From positions 1-64,000 of the forward strand of contig JAKPKV010000064.1 of the NCBI GenBank assembly GCA_029553475.1: a stretch of DNA of 64,000 nucleotides, read 5' to 3'. This document shows positions 7,919-15,987 of this stretch, in pieces. Under the pieces are notes generated by a model that saw nothing but the letters and a program-made list of their open reading frames with translations, was not told where the DNA came from and made no database searches. The position numbers and the translations under genes are program-made. How positions within the stretch are numbered: the first letter of the stretch is position 1; the number at the start of each line of letters is the position of its first letter. Origin of the DNA: Armatimonadota bacterium (GTDB taxonomy: Bacteria; Armatimonadota; Hebobacteria; CAIYQO01).

Positions 7919-9664
7919 ATGCGTATGCTGCCACGCCGCTATCGCTGGTGGCTCGTCGCCCTCGGCATCGCGCTGCTCATCGGCCTCGGCCGCTGGGCGT
8001 ATTTCGCGTGGCTGCCCATGGACGGCTGGCTCACCCGCGGCTGGTACGCCATGCATGAGGGCCGCTACCCCGCCGCCGAAATCTGCTTCCAGCGCGCCGC
8101 ACGGCGCAACCCCCGCTCCCCGCTGCCGCCGGTGGCGCTGTATGCACTGTATGTGCAACAGACAGAGTATCCACAGAAGCTGAATCCCTTCGGTCCGCTG
8201 ATGAATATTCCGATTGTCAAAGACTACCTGAGCAAGGAGTTGGAAACCCGAGCAGTGGAAGGCTGGCTGCATGCCGATGCCGAAAAATATACACAGCGTG
8301 AATGGACCGAAGCGCACTTTGGCGCTGTGGCGATTGAGGAGGTGTTTAATACCGCCTGGCTCGTTTACCCGCGTGAAACGACAGCAATAACCGAAGCCGT
8401 AGCCGCCGCCTGGGCCGGAAAGCCTGAAGATGCTTATTCTCGCTTTGCCGCACTGGAAGCCCGCGATGCCCATACCTTCAATTACATTACCAGCCTCGAT
8501 GGTCGCACCCTCTGTTACTACGCCGACGCTGCCTGGCGGACAGGCCGTCGCGCGGAGGCTACGCGCATCCTGGCGCTGCCATCGGCAAAACTACAGCCTC
8601 ATCAAAGTGACGATCGCAACTTCACATCTTCTGCGAAATATAACTACCGTCTGTCCGGTCTGGATCCCGGTCCACCGGCCCGAACCTGGATAGTCCGCCC
8701 GGACTTACTACGGGATAGCACCACGCCTGTAGAAGGCGTCAACACCTCGGGACGTGTGCTTCTTTCACCTGGCCGCGAAGGGGTGTATCTTTTTGCGCTT
8801 GCTGGTTCCGGCGGTCTGTCAGGCTGGTGGAGATGGCATGGTCAGGGATGGCAGGCATTCACTGAAGCGGATCGAATGCTCTTATTCCCGCAACGGTCAT
8901 CACCAAGAGAGATTGTTAACTCTGGCACCATCAGTGCCTGGTCAACAACGCATACCTTCCTGAGTGTAGCTGAAAGACTCGAAAACCTCAGGTCTGACCT
9001 TATCGCAATCAACGATAAGGTCGTCCCGCTGCGGGGTTTTGTCGCCCGCGAACTCGCCCTCATCAACGACGAGCTCTGGGTGCATGACGCCTACGACGGC
9101 TTCACCCGCCTGTGCAAAGACGGCACGCGCGAACTGTATCGCGACCGCGAGGTGACGCGCGTGGGCACTTTCCTCGGTGGGCGGGAGGCGCTGCCGCCGG
9201 CGAAGTTCGCCGTCAACAATGGCTGGAAGATGGCGCGCGACGGCGCGGGCCATCTCTGGCTCATCACCTGGGACGCGGCGGGCGGGGGCGTCACCCTGCG
9301 CGCGCGCTGGGACGGCGCCGCCTTCCGCCCGCCCAGCGCTCTCGAGGCGGCTGCCGCGCGCGGCGGCCTCCTCGAGAGCGCTGGGCGCCTCTGGTTCGCC
9401 GCCGACCTGCCGAACGGCTTTCAGCGCGACGCCTGGCGCGCGCCCGCCGGCCTGCCGAAGCTGAAAGACTCCGCCGTCTACGCCGTGGACCAGCGCGGCA
9501 CCCCTTGGGTCGTCTGCGGCGCCGTGGCCGCGCGCTGGGACGGCGCCCGCTGGCAGAGCGTCGCCAACCGCCTCCCCGGCCCCGCCGTCCCCTTCACCAA
9601 CATCATCGCTGACCAACACGGCGTCTTCATCACCCTGCCGGGGATGGTGGCGCATCTGGAATAA
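7919..9664 (+). CDS. Membrane-anchored TPR / beta-propeller protein
   Basis: A 581-residue protein with one N-terminal membrane helix (residues about 9-28), then a TPR-like unit (GWYAMHEGRYPAAEICFQRA). The C-terminal two thirds consist of repeated blades of the two-component-regulator-propeller type (LWLITWDAAG, LWFAADLP, TPWVVCG). The propeller part probably faces the periplasm. The ATG at 7919 is in front of a basic LPRRYRWW stretch; a GTG at 7868 is possible and no good ribosome-binding site decides. Base composition is visibly lower in GC from about 8140 to 9030 than in the rest of the gene. A 17-bp perfect inverted repeat (9331-9386) sits in the reading frame. Function unknown. Confidence 0.75.
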   Translation: MRMLPRRYRWWLVALGIALLIGLGRWAYFAWLPMDGWLTRGWYAMHEGRYPAAEICFQRAARRNPRSPLPPVALYALYVQQTEYPQKLNPFGPLMNIPIVKDYLSKELETRAVEGWLHADAEKYTQREWTEAHFGAVAIEEVFNTAWLVYPRETTAITEAVAAAWAGKPEDAYSRFAALEARDAHTFNYITSLDGRTLCYYADAAWRTGRRAEATRILALPSAKLQPHQSDDRNFTSSAKYNYRLSGLDPGPPARTWIVRPDLLRDSTTPVEGVNTSGRVLLSPGREGVYLFALAGSGGLSGWWRWHGQGWQAFTEADRMLLFPQRSSPREIVNSGTISAWSTTHTFLSVAERLENLRSDLIAINDKVVPLRGFVARELALINDELWVHDAYDGFTRLCKDGTRELYRDREVTRVGTFLGGREALPPAKFAVNNGWKMARDGAGHLWLITWDAAGGGVTLRARWDGAAFRPPSALEAAAARGGLLESAGRLWFAADLPNGFQRDAWRAPAGLPKLKDSAVYAVDQRGTPWVVCGAVAARWDGARWQSVANRLPGPAVPFTNIIADQHGVFITLPGMVAHLE

Positions 9665-9690
9665 ACCTGACACAGACGGAGAACCCTGAA

Positions 9691-10731
9691 ATGCATCTCA
9701 CCGCCATGCTGCCCGACTTGCTGACCTTCGCCGATGGCCGACCCGTGCGCGCGCCGGAGGAATGGCCGGCCCGTCGCGCGGAACTGCTGCAGGCGCTGCT
9801 CGATATCCAGTACGGCCATCTGCCGCCGGCGCCGGAGGCCGTCTCCGCGTATCCGCTGTATACGTATGCCCTCTTCCGCGACGAGGGCGTGAACGGTACG
9901 CACTATCGTCTCACCATGCAGCCCGGCGGATATGCCTTTCACCTGCAGGTGGTGATGCCGGCCGGCGAGGGGCCGTTCCCGCTCGTCATCGACGGCGACG
10001 GCTGCTGGCGGAAGACGCTCACCGATGACGTGCTGCGCGCCGTCACCGGGCGGGGGTATGCGCTGGCGATCTTCAACCGCGTGGAGATCGTCCCCGACCG
10101 CCTCACCCCGCGCGATACCGGCCTTTACACTGCGTATCCCGGCGACTACGGGGCGCTGGCGGCCTGGGCATGGGCGTATCACCGCGTGGTGGACGCCGTG
10201 CCGCAGCTGGGCGCCATTGACCCCGCGCGCGTCATCGTCACCGGCCACTCGCGCGGCGGTAAGACGGCATTGCTCGCCGGCGCCACCGACGAGCGCATCG
10301 CCCTCACCGCGCCGAATAACTCCGGCTGCGGCGGCGCGGGCTGCTATCGCTTCCCCGATGAAAGCGGCGAACGCCTGGCCGACCTGCTGCGGAATATCCC
10401 CTACTGGTTTGCCCCGCGCCTGCGCGACTTCCTGGATCGCGAAGCGGAACTGCCCTTCGACCAGCACAGCCTGAAGGCCGCCGTCGCCCCCCGCGCCCTC
10501 CTCACCACCGAGGCGCGTGGTGACCACTGGGCCAGCCCCAGCGGCACCCGCCTCACCCATGAAGCCGCCCGCGAGGTGTACCGCTTCCTCGGCGCCGAAC
10601 ACCGCATCGGCATCCACTACCGCGACGGCGGCCACGCCCACACGCTGGCCGACTGGCACACCCTCCTCGACTTCGCCGACACCGTCTTTGACGGCAAACC
10701 CATGAGCCGCGACTTCGATATGCACCCGTAA
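9691..10731 (+). CDS. CE15-like glucuronoyl esterase (alpha/beta hydrolase)
   Basis: A 346-residue alpha/beta hydrolase. The nucleophile elbow GHSRGGKTAL holds Ser187. It is followed by GATDERIAL and NNSGCGGAG, the block that marks bacterial glucuronoyl esterases (CE15), which cut ester links between glucuronoxylan and lignin alcohols. A C-terminal DGGHAH supplies the likely catalytic His. It has no signal peptide, whereas characterised CE15 enzymes are secreted, so a role on imported fragments is possible. GACGGAGA lies 9 nt before the ATG. The gene follows the propeller gene by 26 bp and may be cotranscribed. Subfamily assignment is moderately sure; an acetyl-xylan-esterase-type role is the alternative. 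Confidence 0.75.
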   Translation: MHLTAMLPDLLTFADGRPVRAPEEWPARRAELLQALLDIQYGHLPPAPEAVSAYPLYTYALFRDEGVNGTHYRLTMQPGGYAFHLQVVMPAGEGPFPLVIDGDGCWRKTLTDDVLRAVTGRGYALAIFNRVEIVPDRLTPRDTGLYTAYPGDYGALAAWAWAYHRVVDAVPQLGAIDPARVIVTGHSRGGKTALLAGATDERIALTAPNNSGCGGAGCYRFPDESGERLADLLRNIPYWFAPRLRDFLDREAELPFDQHSLKAAVAPRALLTTEARGDHWASPSGTRLTHEAAREVYRFLGAEHRIGIHYRDGGHAHTLADWHTLLDFADTVFDGKPMSRDFDMHP

Positions 10732-10742
10732 CCGGCATTTCC

Positions 10743-10874
10743 GGGCGGGCGAGACTCCGTCGAGCCGACTCCGGATGGAAGTGATGGCATGTCGTGTTCG
10801 ATAGAGAGGCTCTCGCATGCGCGCGACGGATTATACTTCCTCCCGGAGTCGGCTCGACGGAGTCTCGCCCGCCC
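10743..10874. repeat. Palindromic dispersed element, copy 1
   Basis: A 132-bp element with perfect 32-bp terminal inverted repeats (10743-10774 and 10843-10874; GGGCGGGCGAGACTCCGTCG at the outer end). The interior contains CATGTCGTGTTCGATAG and GAGAGGCTCTC. It matches the element at 17285-17420. Arm bases differ between copies, but each copy remains a perfect palindrome. No coding potential. Confidence 0.85.
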
Positions 10875-10897
10875 AGCATGATAGCGACAGAATAAAA

Positions 10898-10927
10898 ACG
10901 GGACCGGCCCCCACAGGCCGGTCCCGT
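10898..10927. terminator. Bidirectional intrinsic terminator (lysA / esterase)
   Basis: A 12-bp perfect stem (ACGGGACCGGCC / GGCCGGTCCCGT) with a 6-nt loop. It has CCCTTTTT on the plus-strand side and TTTTTATTC when read on the minus strand. It lies between the convergent esterase and lysA genes. Confidence 0.85.
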
Positions 10928-10971
10928 CCCTTTTTCCTCCGCGCGCTCCGCGCCCTCTGCGGTAAAACCCG

Positions 10972-12300
10972 TTACCCGCAGCAGCAGCACGTCTTCGCCA
11001 GCCGCGCGGGCACCACGTCGTGGCTGATCACGTCGTCCAGCGTTTCGCGGGCGACGATCAGCTCCGCCTGGCCGTCGCGCACCAGCACCATCGCCGGGCG
11101 GGTGAAGCGGTTGTAGTTGGAGGCCATGGTGTAGGTATACGCGCCGGTGGTCTGTACCGCCAGCACGTCGCCCGGCTGCACCGCGGGGAGGGCCAGGTCG
11201 AAGATCAGGTTGTCGCACTCGCAGTGCTTGCCGGCGATGGTCACCACCTCGGCGGCGGGGGCCAGCGGGTCGCCGGCCGCCAGCGCGCTGTAGCGCGCCT
11301 GGTAAAGCGCCGGGCGCGGGTTGTCGCTCATGCCGCCGTCCACGCTCACGTAGCGCCGGATGCCCGGCACGTCCTTGATCGTGCCGACGGTGTAGAGCGT
11401 GGTGCCGGCCTCGCCGGTGATGGCCCGTCCCGGCTCCTGCAGCAGTTTCGGGTGCGGCAGGCGGGCCTTCTCCACCTCCTCATGCACGCCGGTGATCACC
11501 GCCTCGGCGTAATCCTCCGGGCTCGGCGGCTGATCGTCGGCAGTGTAGCGCACCCCCACGCCGCCCCCCAGGTCCAGCTCCTCGATGACCACCCCCACCG
11601 TGTCGCGCAGGTGCGCCGCGAAGCGGATCATCATGCGCGCCGCCATCTCGAAGGAATCGAGCCCCATGATGTTGGAGCCGATGTGGCAGTGGAGGCCCAC
11701 GACCTGCAGGTTGGGGAGGGTCATCGCCTTCGCCAGTCCGCGCTCGGCGCAGCCGGTGCTGATGCCCAGCCCGAATTTCGTATCAATCTGCCCGGTGGAG
11801 ATGTAGGAGTGCGTCTGCGGCTTGATGCCCGGCGCCACGCGCAGCAGCACCGGCTGCGTCACCCCGCGGCGCGCGGCCAGTGCGTTCAGCAGCTCCATCT
11901 CGCGCTCGTTGTCCAGCACGACGCGCCCTACGCCCGCCTCCAGCGCCAGCTCCAGCTCCCAGGCGGCCTTGTTGTTGCCATGCAGGTAGATGCGTTCCAT
12001 CGGGAAACCCGCCCGCAGCGCCGTGTAGAGCTCGCCGCCGGAGGAGAGGTCCAGCCCCATCCCCTCTTCGTCCATGATGCGGCAGACCGCCATGTTGATG
12101 AGCGCCTTCGCCGCAAACAGCATCAGCGAGGACGGATAGCGCTTCTCATAGGCCGCGCGCAGCGCGCGGCACTTCCGGCGCACCGTCTCCTCGTCCAGCA
12201 CGTACAGCGGCGTGCCGAACTCGCGCGCCAGCGCCAGCGCATCACAGCCGCCGATCTCCAAATGGCCGGCCTCATTCACGCGTTGGGTCCCCAGAAACAT
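10972..12300 (-). CDS. lysA: Diaminopimelate decarboxylase
   Basis: A 442-residue PLP enzyme of the ornithine/DAP/arginine decarboxylase group III family. It removes CO2 from meso-diaminopimelate to give L-lysine. The PLP lysine is Lys65 in LFAAKALIN. HCHIGSNI, the glycine-rich DLGGGVGVRY, EPGRAI and the active-site Cys region CECDNLIFD are all present. The start at 12300 (FLGTQRVNE) is preferred because AAGGGAGA lies upstream; a longer frame to 12387 would read through a GC-rich leader hairpin. The C-terminus ends in KTCCCCG, an unusual run of four cysteines beyond the family fold. It has its own near-consensus promoter (12389-12418) and an intrinsic terminator downstream. Confidence 0.95.
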   Translation of the reverse strand: MFLGTQRVNEAGHLEIGGCDALALAREFGTPLYVLDEETVRRKCRALRAAYEKRYPSSLMLFAAKALINMAVCRIMDEEGMGLDLSSGGELYTALRAGFPMERIYLHGNNKAAWELELALEAGVGRVVLDNEREMELLNALAARRGVTQPVLLRVAPGIKPQTHSYISTGQIDTKFGLGISTGCAERGLAKAMTLPNLQVVGLHCHIGSNIMGLDSFEMAARMMIRFAAHLRDTVGVVIEELDLGGGVGVRYTADDQPPSPEDYAEAVITGVHEEVEKARLPHPKLLQEPGRAITGEAGTTLYTVGTIKDVPGIRRYVSVDGGMSDNPRPALYQARYSALAAGDPLAPAAEVVTIAGKHCECDNLIFDLALPAVQPGDVLAVQTTGAYTYTMASNYNRFTRPAMVLVRDGQAELIVARETLDDVISHDVVPARLAKTCCCCG

Positions 12301-12334
12301 GACTCGAACGTCTCCCTTCGGCACGGACACGCCA

Positions 12335-12364
12335 CCGCCGCGGGCGTCGTGACGCCCGCGGCGG
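12335..12364. other. Leader hairpin upstream of lysA
   Basis: A perfect 14-bp palindromic stem (CCGCCGCGGGCGTC and its complement) with only 2 nt between the arms. It lies in the predicted 80-nt lysA leader, about 35 nt before the start codon. It could affect translation or serve as an operator. It does not resemble a lysine riboswitch. Confidence 0.5.
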
Positions 12365-12388
12365 CGCGCTCGTTCACTACCGCGCATA

Positions 12389-12418
12389 AGTATACGGAGG
12401 GGGTTTTTCGCCTGTCAA
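12389..12418 (-). promoter_or_regulatory. lysA promoter
   Basis: On the minus strand, -35 TTGACA (12413-12418), 18-bp spacer and -10 TATACT (12389-12394). Predicted start near 12382. Confidence 0.75.
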
Positions 12419-12646
12419 GGCAACGTCCGCATCGGGGCCGGCAATGCCGATGGGGAGGTCTCGTCCGCCCGCCAGCCGGATAGCAGGCACTGACCCCGTT
12501 GCGCCGACCCGTGCCGCGTGTCCCGCGGCTGTCAGCGTCACGGTGACGGGTACCGCGGGCCGCCGGGGGCCTGATCGGGAACGCTGGGCGTGCAGGCGGA
12601 CGCCGCGGGTATTCGGTCAACTCCCTCATCGTGCCCGCGCGGACGG

Positions 12647-12853
12647 TTCCGAAAACCGCACATTCTCGGAAGCCAGCGGGCGACACAGTGGCTGATGGGC
12701 GCTCCTCCACGCCTGTATGGGGCGTACCTTTGCACCGCGGGCTGCTGTCCGGCGGCGGTACCGGGGGCGTTTGAGGGGGCAAATGCGTGAAATATTTGAC
12801 AAAGTAGGCGCATGCCGTGTATACTGATTTCCGGAAATGTGCGGTTCCCGGAA
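12647..12853. repeat. Invertible promoter segment, locus 2 (ON orientation)
   Basis: This 207-bp segment is bounded by inverted 25-bp sites. The left site (12647-12671) has arms TTCCGAAAA and TTCTCGGAA around spacer CCGCACA. The right site (12829-12853) has arms TTCCGGAAA and TTCCCGGAA around TGTGCGG, the reverse complement of the spacer. The interior is the reverse complement of the locus 1 interior (179-382), while the outer flanks match locus 1 in the same direction. The internal promoter points rightwards to the pseudopilin at 12959. The rest of the 658-bp gap between lysA and the pseudopilin holds no gene. Confidence 0.75.
12796..12825 (+). promoter_or_regulatory. Sigma-70 promoter driving pseudopilin 2
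   Basis: -35 TTGACA (12796-12801), 18-bp spacer, -10 TATACT (12820-12825). The predicted start, about 12832, falls inside the right recombination site, and the leader is about 127 nt. ATTTCCGGAAAT (12827-12838) and GTTCCCGGAAAC (12844-12855) directly follow the -10, so a bound recombinase or regulator would block transcription. Confidence 0.8.
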
Positions 12854-12958
12854 ACGCGGCGTACGCCGTGCGCGGCGTCGCGCCCTGTAGAGAGGAATTG
12901 CGCCTTTCGGAGGCCATGATGCGAATCGGGCCGCTATTTTTGAAAGGAGCGTAAGCCC

Positions 12959-14155
12959 ATGTTCCGTACCCGAGGATTCACCCTCATCGAACTTTTGGTG
13001 GTGATCGCGATCATCGCGATTTTGGCCGCCATCCTCTTCCCGGTGTTTGCAAAGGCGCGCGAGAAGGCGCGCACCAACACCTGCATGAACAATCAGCGGC
13101 AAATCGCCCTCGCCATCCAGATGTACGTGCAGGACCATGAGGAAACCTTCATGCCGGACAGCGGCAACAACGCCTGGTCGTCGCGGCTGCAGGCCTACAA
13201 TGAGCCCACCATCTACGATTGCCCGACGAAGACCGGCAAGGGCAGCAACACCGCGCCCGAATACGGCTTCAATGCCGCGCTTTTCAGCGTGGCGCTGGGT
13301 GACGTGAAGAACCCGACCCTCTGCCCCCTCACGTCGGACGCCGTGGTCAGCGGCGCCACCAGCCCGAATTTCGCCTTCACCGATTTCGACGCCCAGCTTG
13401 ACGCCCGCCACAACAAAGGGCTGAATATCGCCTGCGCGGACGGCCACGTCGCCTACGAGGCGTTCGCCAACACCAATGACTCAAAATTCGGCCTGCTCAT
13501 CGCCCGCGGCTACGACCCCTATGACGGCGTGGCCCCGGTGCTGGAGCAACCGGCGGAACTCAGCCGCGCCCAGATCACCAACCAGTGGGCGAAAGCCGCC
13601 GTCACCTATGATCTCCCCGCCGGCGCCTACTACGATGCCGCCCAGCCGAACCCCGTGCAGCCGAGCTTCGTCGCCGAAGCCGAGCTGAAGTGGTCGGCCA
13701 CCGGCTACGTCGCCGCCGTGCTGGGCGTCTTCCTGCCCGACGGCGCCGCCGTGGTGGCCAACGACGGCTGGTACTTCGGGCCGGTGAGCTACCGCACCCC
13801 GCAGTTCGGCGCCGGGCCGATCTGCGACCACACCACCGGGCCGAACAACGGCAATCCCAGCGCCAGCATCTGCGACCTCTACAATCCGTATGGCTGGACC
13901 GCCGGCGAGACCCCCGTGCCGAACGCCGCCAACGTCTGGTACACTTGCAAAAGTTTCGGCTTCCGCCAGGCGGACGGCAGCTTCAAGATGATGACCACCT
14001 TCTCCGGGAACGGCGGTCTGAAGGTGAAGACCTCCACCCAGCCGGCGGCGACCGTGGCGAACTGGCAAGACCAAAAACAGGTGGCGCTGATGGTCTACTC
14101 CAACACTACCTTCACCGGCTCCATCAGGAACGTGCGGGTGCGCGTGCTGCCGTAG
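12959..14155 (+). CDS. Type IV pilin-like / pseudopilin protein with H-X9-DG motif (paralogue 2)
   Basis: A 398-residue paralogue of the protein at 427. The prepilin leader is very short (MFRTRG), cleaved before [34 protein letters not shown] and [14 protein letters not shown] (H-X9-DG) follow. The last 230 residues differ from paralogue 1 and contain aromatic, Asn/Gly-rich segments of unknown fold. GAAAGGAG lies 8 nt before the ATG. The gene would be exported, processed by prepilin peptidase and assembled or displayed through a type II secretion/type IV pilus-like apparatus encoded elsewhere. It lies downstream of the invertible segment, which is in the expressing orientation. Confidence 0.92.
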   Translation: MFRTRGFTLIELLVVIAIIAILAAILFPVFAKAREKARTNTCMNNQRQIALAIQMYVQDHEETFMPDSGNNAWSSRLQAYNEPTIYDCPTKTGKGSNTAPEYGFNAALFSVALGDVKNPTLCPLTSDAVVSGATSPNFAFTDFDAQLDARHNKGLNIACADGHVAYEAFANTNDSKFGLLIARGYDPYDGVAPVLEQPAELSRAQITNQWAKAAVTYDLPAGAYYDAAQPNPVQPSFVAEAELKWSATGYVAAVLGVFLPDGAAVVANDGWYFGPVSYRTPQFGAGPICDHTTGPNNGNPSASICDLYNPYGWTAGETPVPNAANVWYTCKSFGFRQADGSFKMMTTFSGNGGLKVKTSTQPAATVANWQDQKQVALMVYSNTTFTGSIRNVRVRVLP

Positions 14156-14171
14156 CGCCGTTCGCTCATCC

Positions 14172-14201
14172 ACCCCCGCGGATCAACCGGTCCGCGGGGG
14201 T
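14172..14201 (+). terminator. Terminator-like hairpin after pseudopilin 2
   Basis: A perfect 11-bp stem (ACCCCCGCGGA / TCCGCGGGGGT) with an 8-nt loop, 16 nt after the stop codon. No strong T-run. Confidence 0.5.
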
Positions 14202-14285
14202 CTGGCGCCCCCGGAGAACACCCCGCCGCGACTGGCGGATTCGCCCCGCGTATTGTACAATAGAGGCAAGGGCGAGGTGCGGCAG

Positions 14286-15047
14286 GTGTTTTCGATCAAA
14301 TGTCCGCAATGCGGGCTGGTGAACGAGCCGGACGATGTGAATTTTCCGCAGTGCGGGGGCTGCGGCGAGGAGCTGGTGGCCTGCGCCGCCTGCCGGCATT
14401 ACGTGGACCTGGCCTGCGATGACGCGCGCGGCGCCGCCCTCTTTTCGCCGGACCGCAATAGCGCGCCCCGGTGCCCCGCCTTTCACTCGCGCTACGAAGT
14501 GCGCGGCTCCCGCTGGCTGCGCGCCCTCCCCGCCCCCGCCTGGGTGGCCGCCACCCTGCTCATCGTGCTGCTCGGCACCACCGCCCTCATCTGGATCCTC
14601 AGCCCCGACGGCCAGCTCTGGTCCGGGCGCGAGCAGCTCAAAATGGAGGTGGCCATGCCCGCCCAGATGCAGCTCGGCGTGCCCGCCACCGTGGAAGTGA
14701 CGGTGCGCAACGCCGCCGGGCAGATGGGGTCGCGCTGGTATCTCGAGCTGACCGGCTCGCTCTGCTCCAATACCCTCGCCGAGATGAGCATGCCCATGCC
14801 AGAGCCGGCGTCCATCACCCGGGACCGCGAAGGCAAAACATTCCAGCTCGAATATCCGCCGGTGAAGGACTGGAAAAAAATCCGCCTGTTCTTCCGCCCC
14901 AAACGCGCCGGCGAGCAGACGCTGGTGATCAAACTCTACACCTCCGGTCTCGACCGCGGGAGCACCGCCACCGCGCGCACCATCGTCGTGGACCGGACCA
15001 CCGGGCCGGTGAATGCGCAGAAGGAGGACCAGACCCATGAGCGTTGA
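14286..15047 (+). CDS. Zinc-ribbon membrane protein
   Basis: A 253-residue protein. The N-terminal zinc ribbon has CPQCG, then CGGCG, CAAC and a further Cys, enough ligands for one or two zinc sites. One membrane helix follows (residues about 95-117, WVAATLLIVLLGTTALIWIL), then an extracytoplasmic beta-rich domain of about 130 residues that resembles an Ig-like or CARDB-type fold. A TACAAT -10 at 14256-14261 places the transcript start near 14268. The GTG at 14286 is preferred because GAGGTG lies 6 nt upstream; GTG 14277 is the alternative. It overlaps the next gene by 11 nt. Function not recognised. Confidence 0.7.
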   Translation: MFSIKCPQCGLVNEPDDVNFPQCGGCGEELVACAACRHYVDLACDDARGAALFSPDRNSAPRCPAFHSRYEVRGSRWLRALPAPAWVAATLLIVLLGTTALIWILSPDGQLWSGREQLKMEVAMPAQMQLGVPATVEVTVRNAAGQMGSRWYLELTGSLCSNTLAEMSMPMPEPASITRDREGKTFQLEYPPVKDWKKIRLFFRPKRAGEQTLVIKLYTSGLDRGSTATARTIVVDRTTGPVNAQKEDQTHER

Positions 15048-15291
15048 AGATCGTACCATGGCCCGCCTCGTGATGCGGGAGCTTGGCCGCCGGCGCCACC
15101 TTGACCTCACCGACGTGAAGGTCTCCGTCAGCCGCGGTGTCGCGTATATCGCCGGGATCATCCGCCCCTCGCTGGGCGAGTGGCTCGATCCCAAGGCGGA
15201 AATGAAAGCCATCATGGATGGCTGCAAGCGCGTGCCCGGCTTGCGCGACGTCGCCTTCGAAGCGAAATTCGACCAGGGCGCCAAGAAATAA
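15037..15291 (+). CDS. Small BON-like domain protein
   Basis: An 84-residue protein. Its core VKVSVSRGVAYIAGII ... VPGLRDVAFEAKF matches the alpha/beta pattern of BON domains (as in OsmY), which bind membranes or phospholipid surfaces. There is no signal peptide, unlike OsmY, so it is probably cytoplasmic. AAGGAGGACC precedes the ATG at 15037, which lies inside the end of the zinc-ribbon gene, so translational coupling is likely. Family assignment rests on pattern only. Confidence 0.65.
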   Translation: MSVEDRTMARLVMRELGRRRHLDLTDVKVSVSRGVAYIAGIIRPSLGEWLDPKAEMKAIMDGCKRVPGLRDVAFEAKFDQGAKK

Positions 15292-15354
15292 CCCTCTCTG
15301 CGCTTCGCCTCCCGCGTCAGGGAGGGGGAGCGGTGACCACGACGAAGGATACGC

Positions 15355-15987
15355 ATGCAGCCAGCGACGAATTTTCGCCCGCGCGGCACGCTTTTCGTGC
15401 TGTCCGGCCCATCGGGCGTGGGCAAGAACACTGTCCTCCGCCGCGCCGCCGAGCGCGTGCGGAATCTCCAGATCTCCGTCTCCGTCACCACCCGCGCGCC
15501 GCGCCGCGGCGAGCGGCCGGACGTGAGCTACGTGTACGTCTCGCCGGACGCCTTCGCCGGGATGCGCGACGCCGGCGCCTTCCTCGAATACGCCGAGGTG
15601 CATGACGCCAGCTACGGCACCCGCGCCGCCCCGGTGCGCGCATGGCTCGACGCCGGTCAGGACGTGGTCCTCGAGATTGACGTGCAGGGCGCCCTGCAGG
15701 TGCGCGCGCACGAGCCCGATCTCGTGCTCGTCTTCCTCGCCCCGCCGAGCTGGGAGGAGCTGGCGACCCGCCTGCGCCGGCGCGACACCGAGACGGAAGA
15801 GAAGATCGCGCGCCGCCTCGCCCACGCCCGCCGGGAGATGGCGCGCATCGGCGAGTATCACTACCTCATCATCAACGACCAGCTCGCCGACGCGGTGGAG
15901 CGCTTCTGCGCCATCGTCACCGCCGAGCGCTGCCGTCCCGCCCGCCAGGACCTGCGCGGGCTGCTGGGGGAACACCGTGATGGCTGA
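15355..15987 (+). CDS. gmk: Guanylate kinase
   Basis: A 210-residue enzyme that phosphorylates GMP to GDP with ATP. The P-loop is GPSGVGKNT (residues 18-26). The GMP-binding block SVTTRAPRRGE and the Y in FLEYAEVHDASYGT are conserved, as are EIDVQGALQVR and the lid region RLRRRDTETEEKIARRL. The P-loop has Asn (KNT) where many relatives have Ser/Thr (KST/KGT). Length is as usual (about 205). It overlaps coaBC by 8 nt. In many bacteria gmk and coaBC are neighbours with rpoZ between them; rpoZ is absent here. Confidence 0.95.
   Translation: MQPATNFRPRGTLFVLSGPSGVGKNTVLRRAAERVRNLQISVSVTTRAPRRGERPDVSYVYVSPDAFAGMRDAGAFLEYAEVHDASYGTRAAPVRAWLDAGQDVVLEIDVQGALQVRAHEPDLVLVFLAPPSWEELATRLRRRDTETEEKIARRLAHARREMARIGEYHYLIINDQLADAVERFCAIVTAERCRPARQDLRGLLGEHRDG

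Noticed and set aside
179-12853. The two promoter segments interpreted as a MITE inserted twice in opposite orientations
   Set aside because: The sequence just outside the inverted sites is homologous and collinear at both loci, so only the interior is flipped. Two random insertions would not give shared flanks. It stays as the main alternative until tested.
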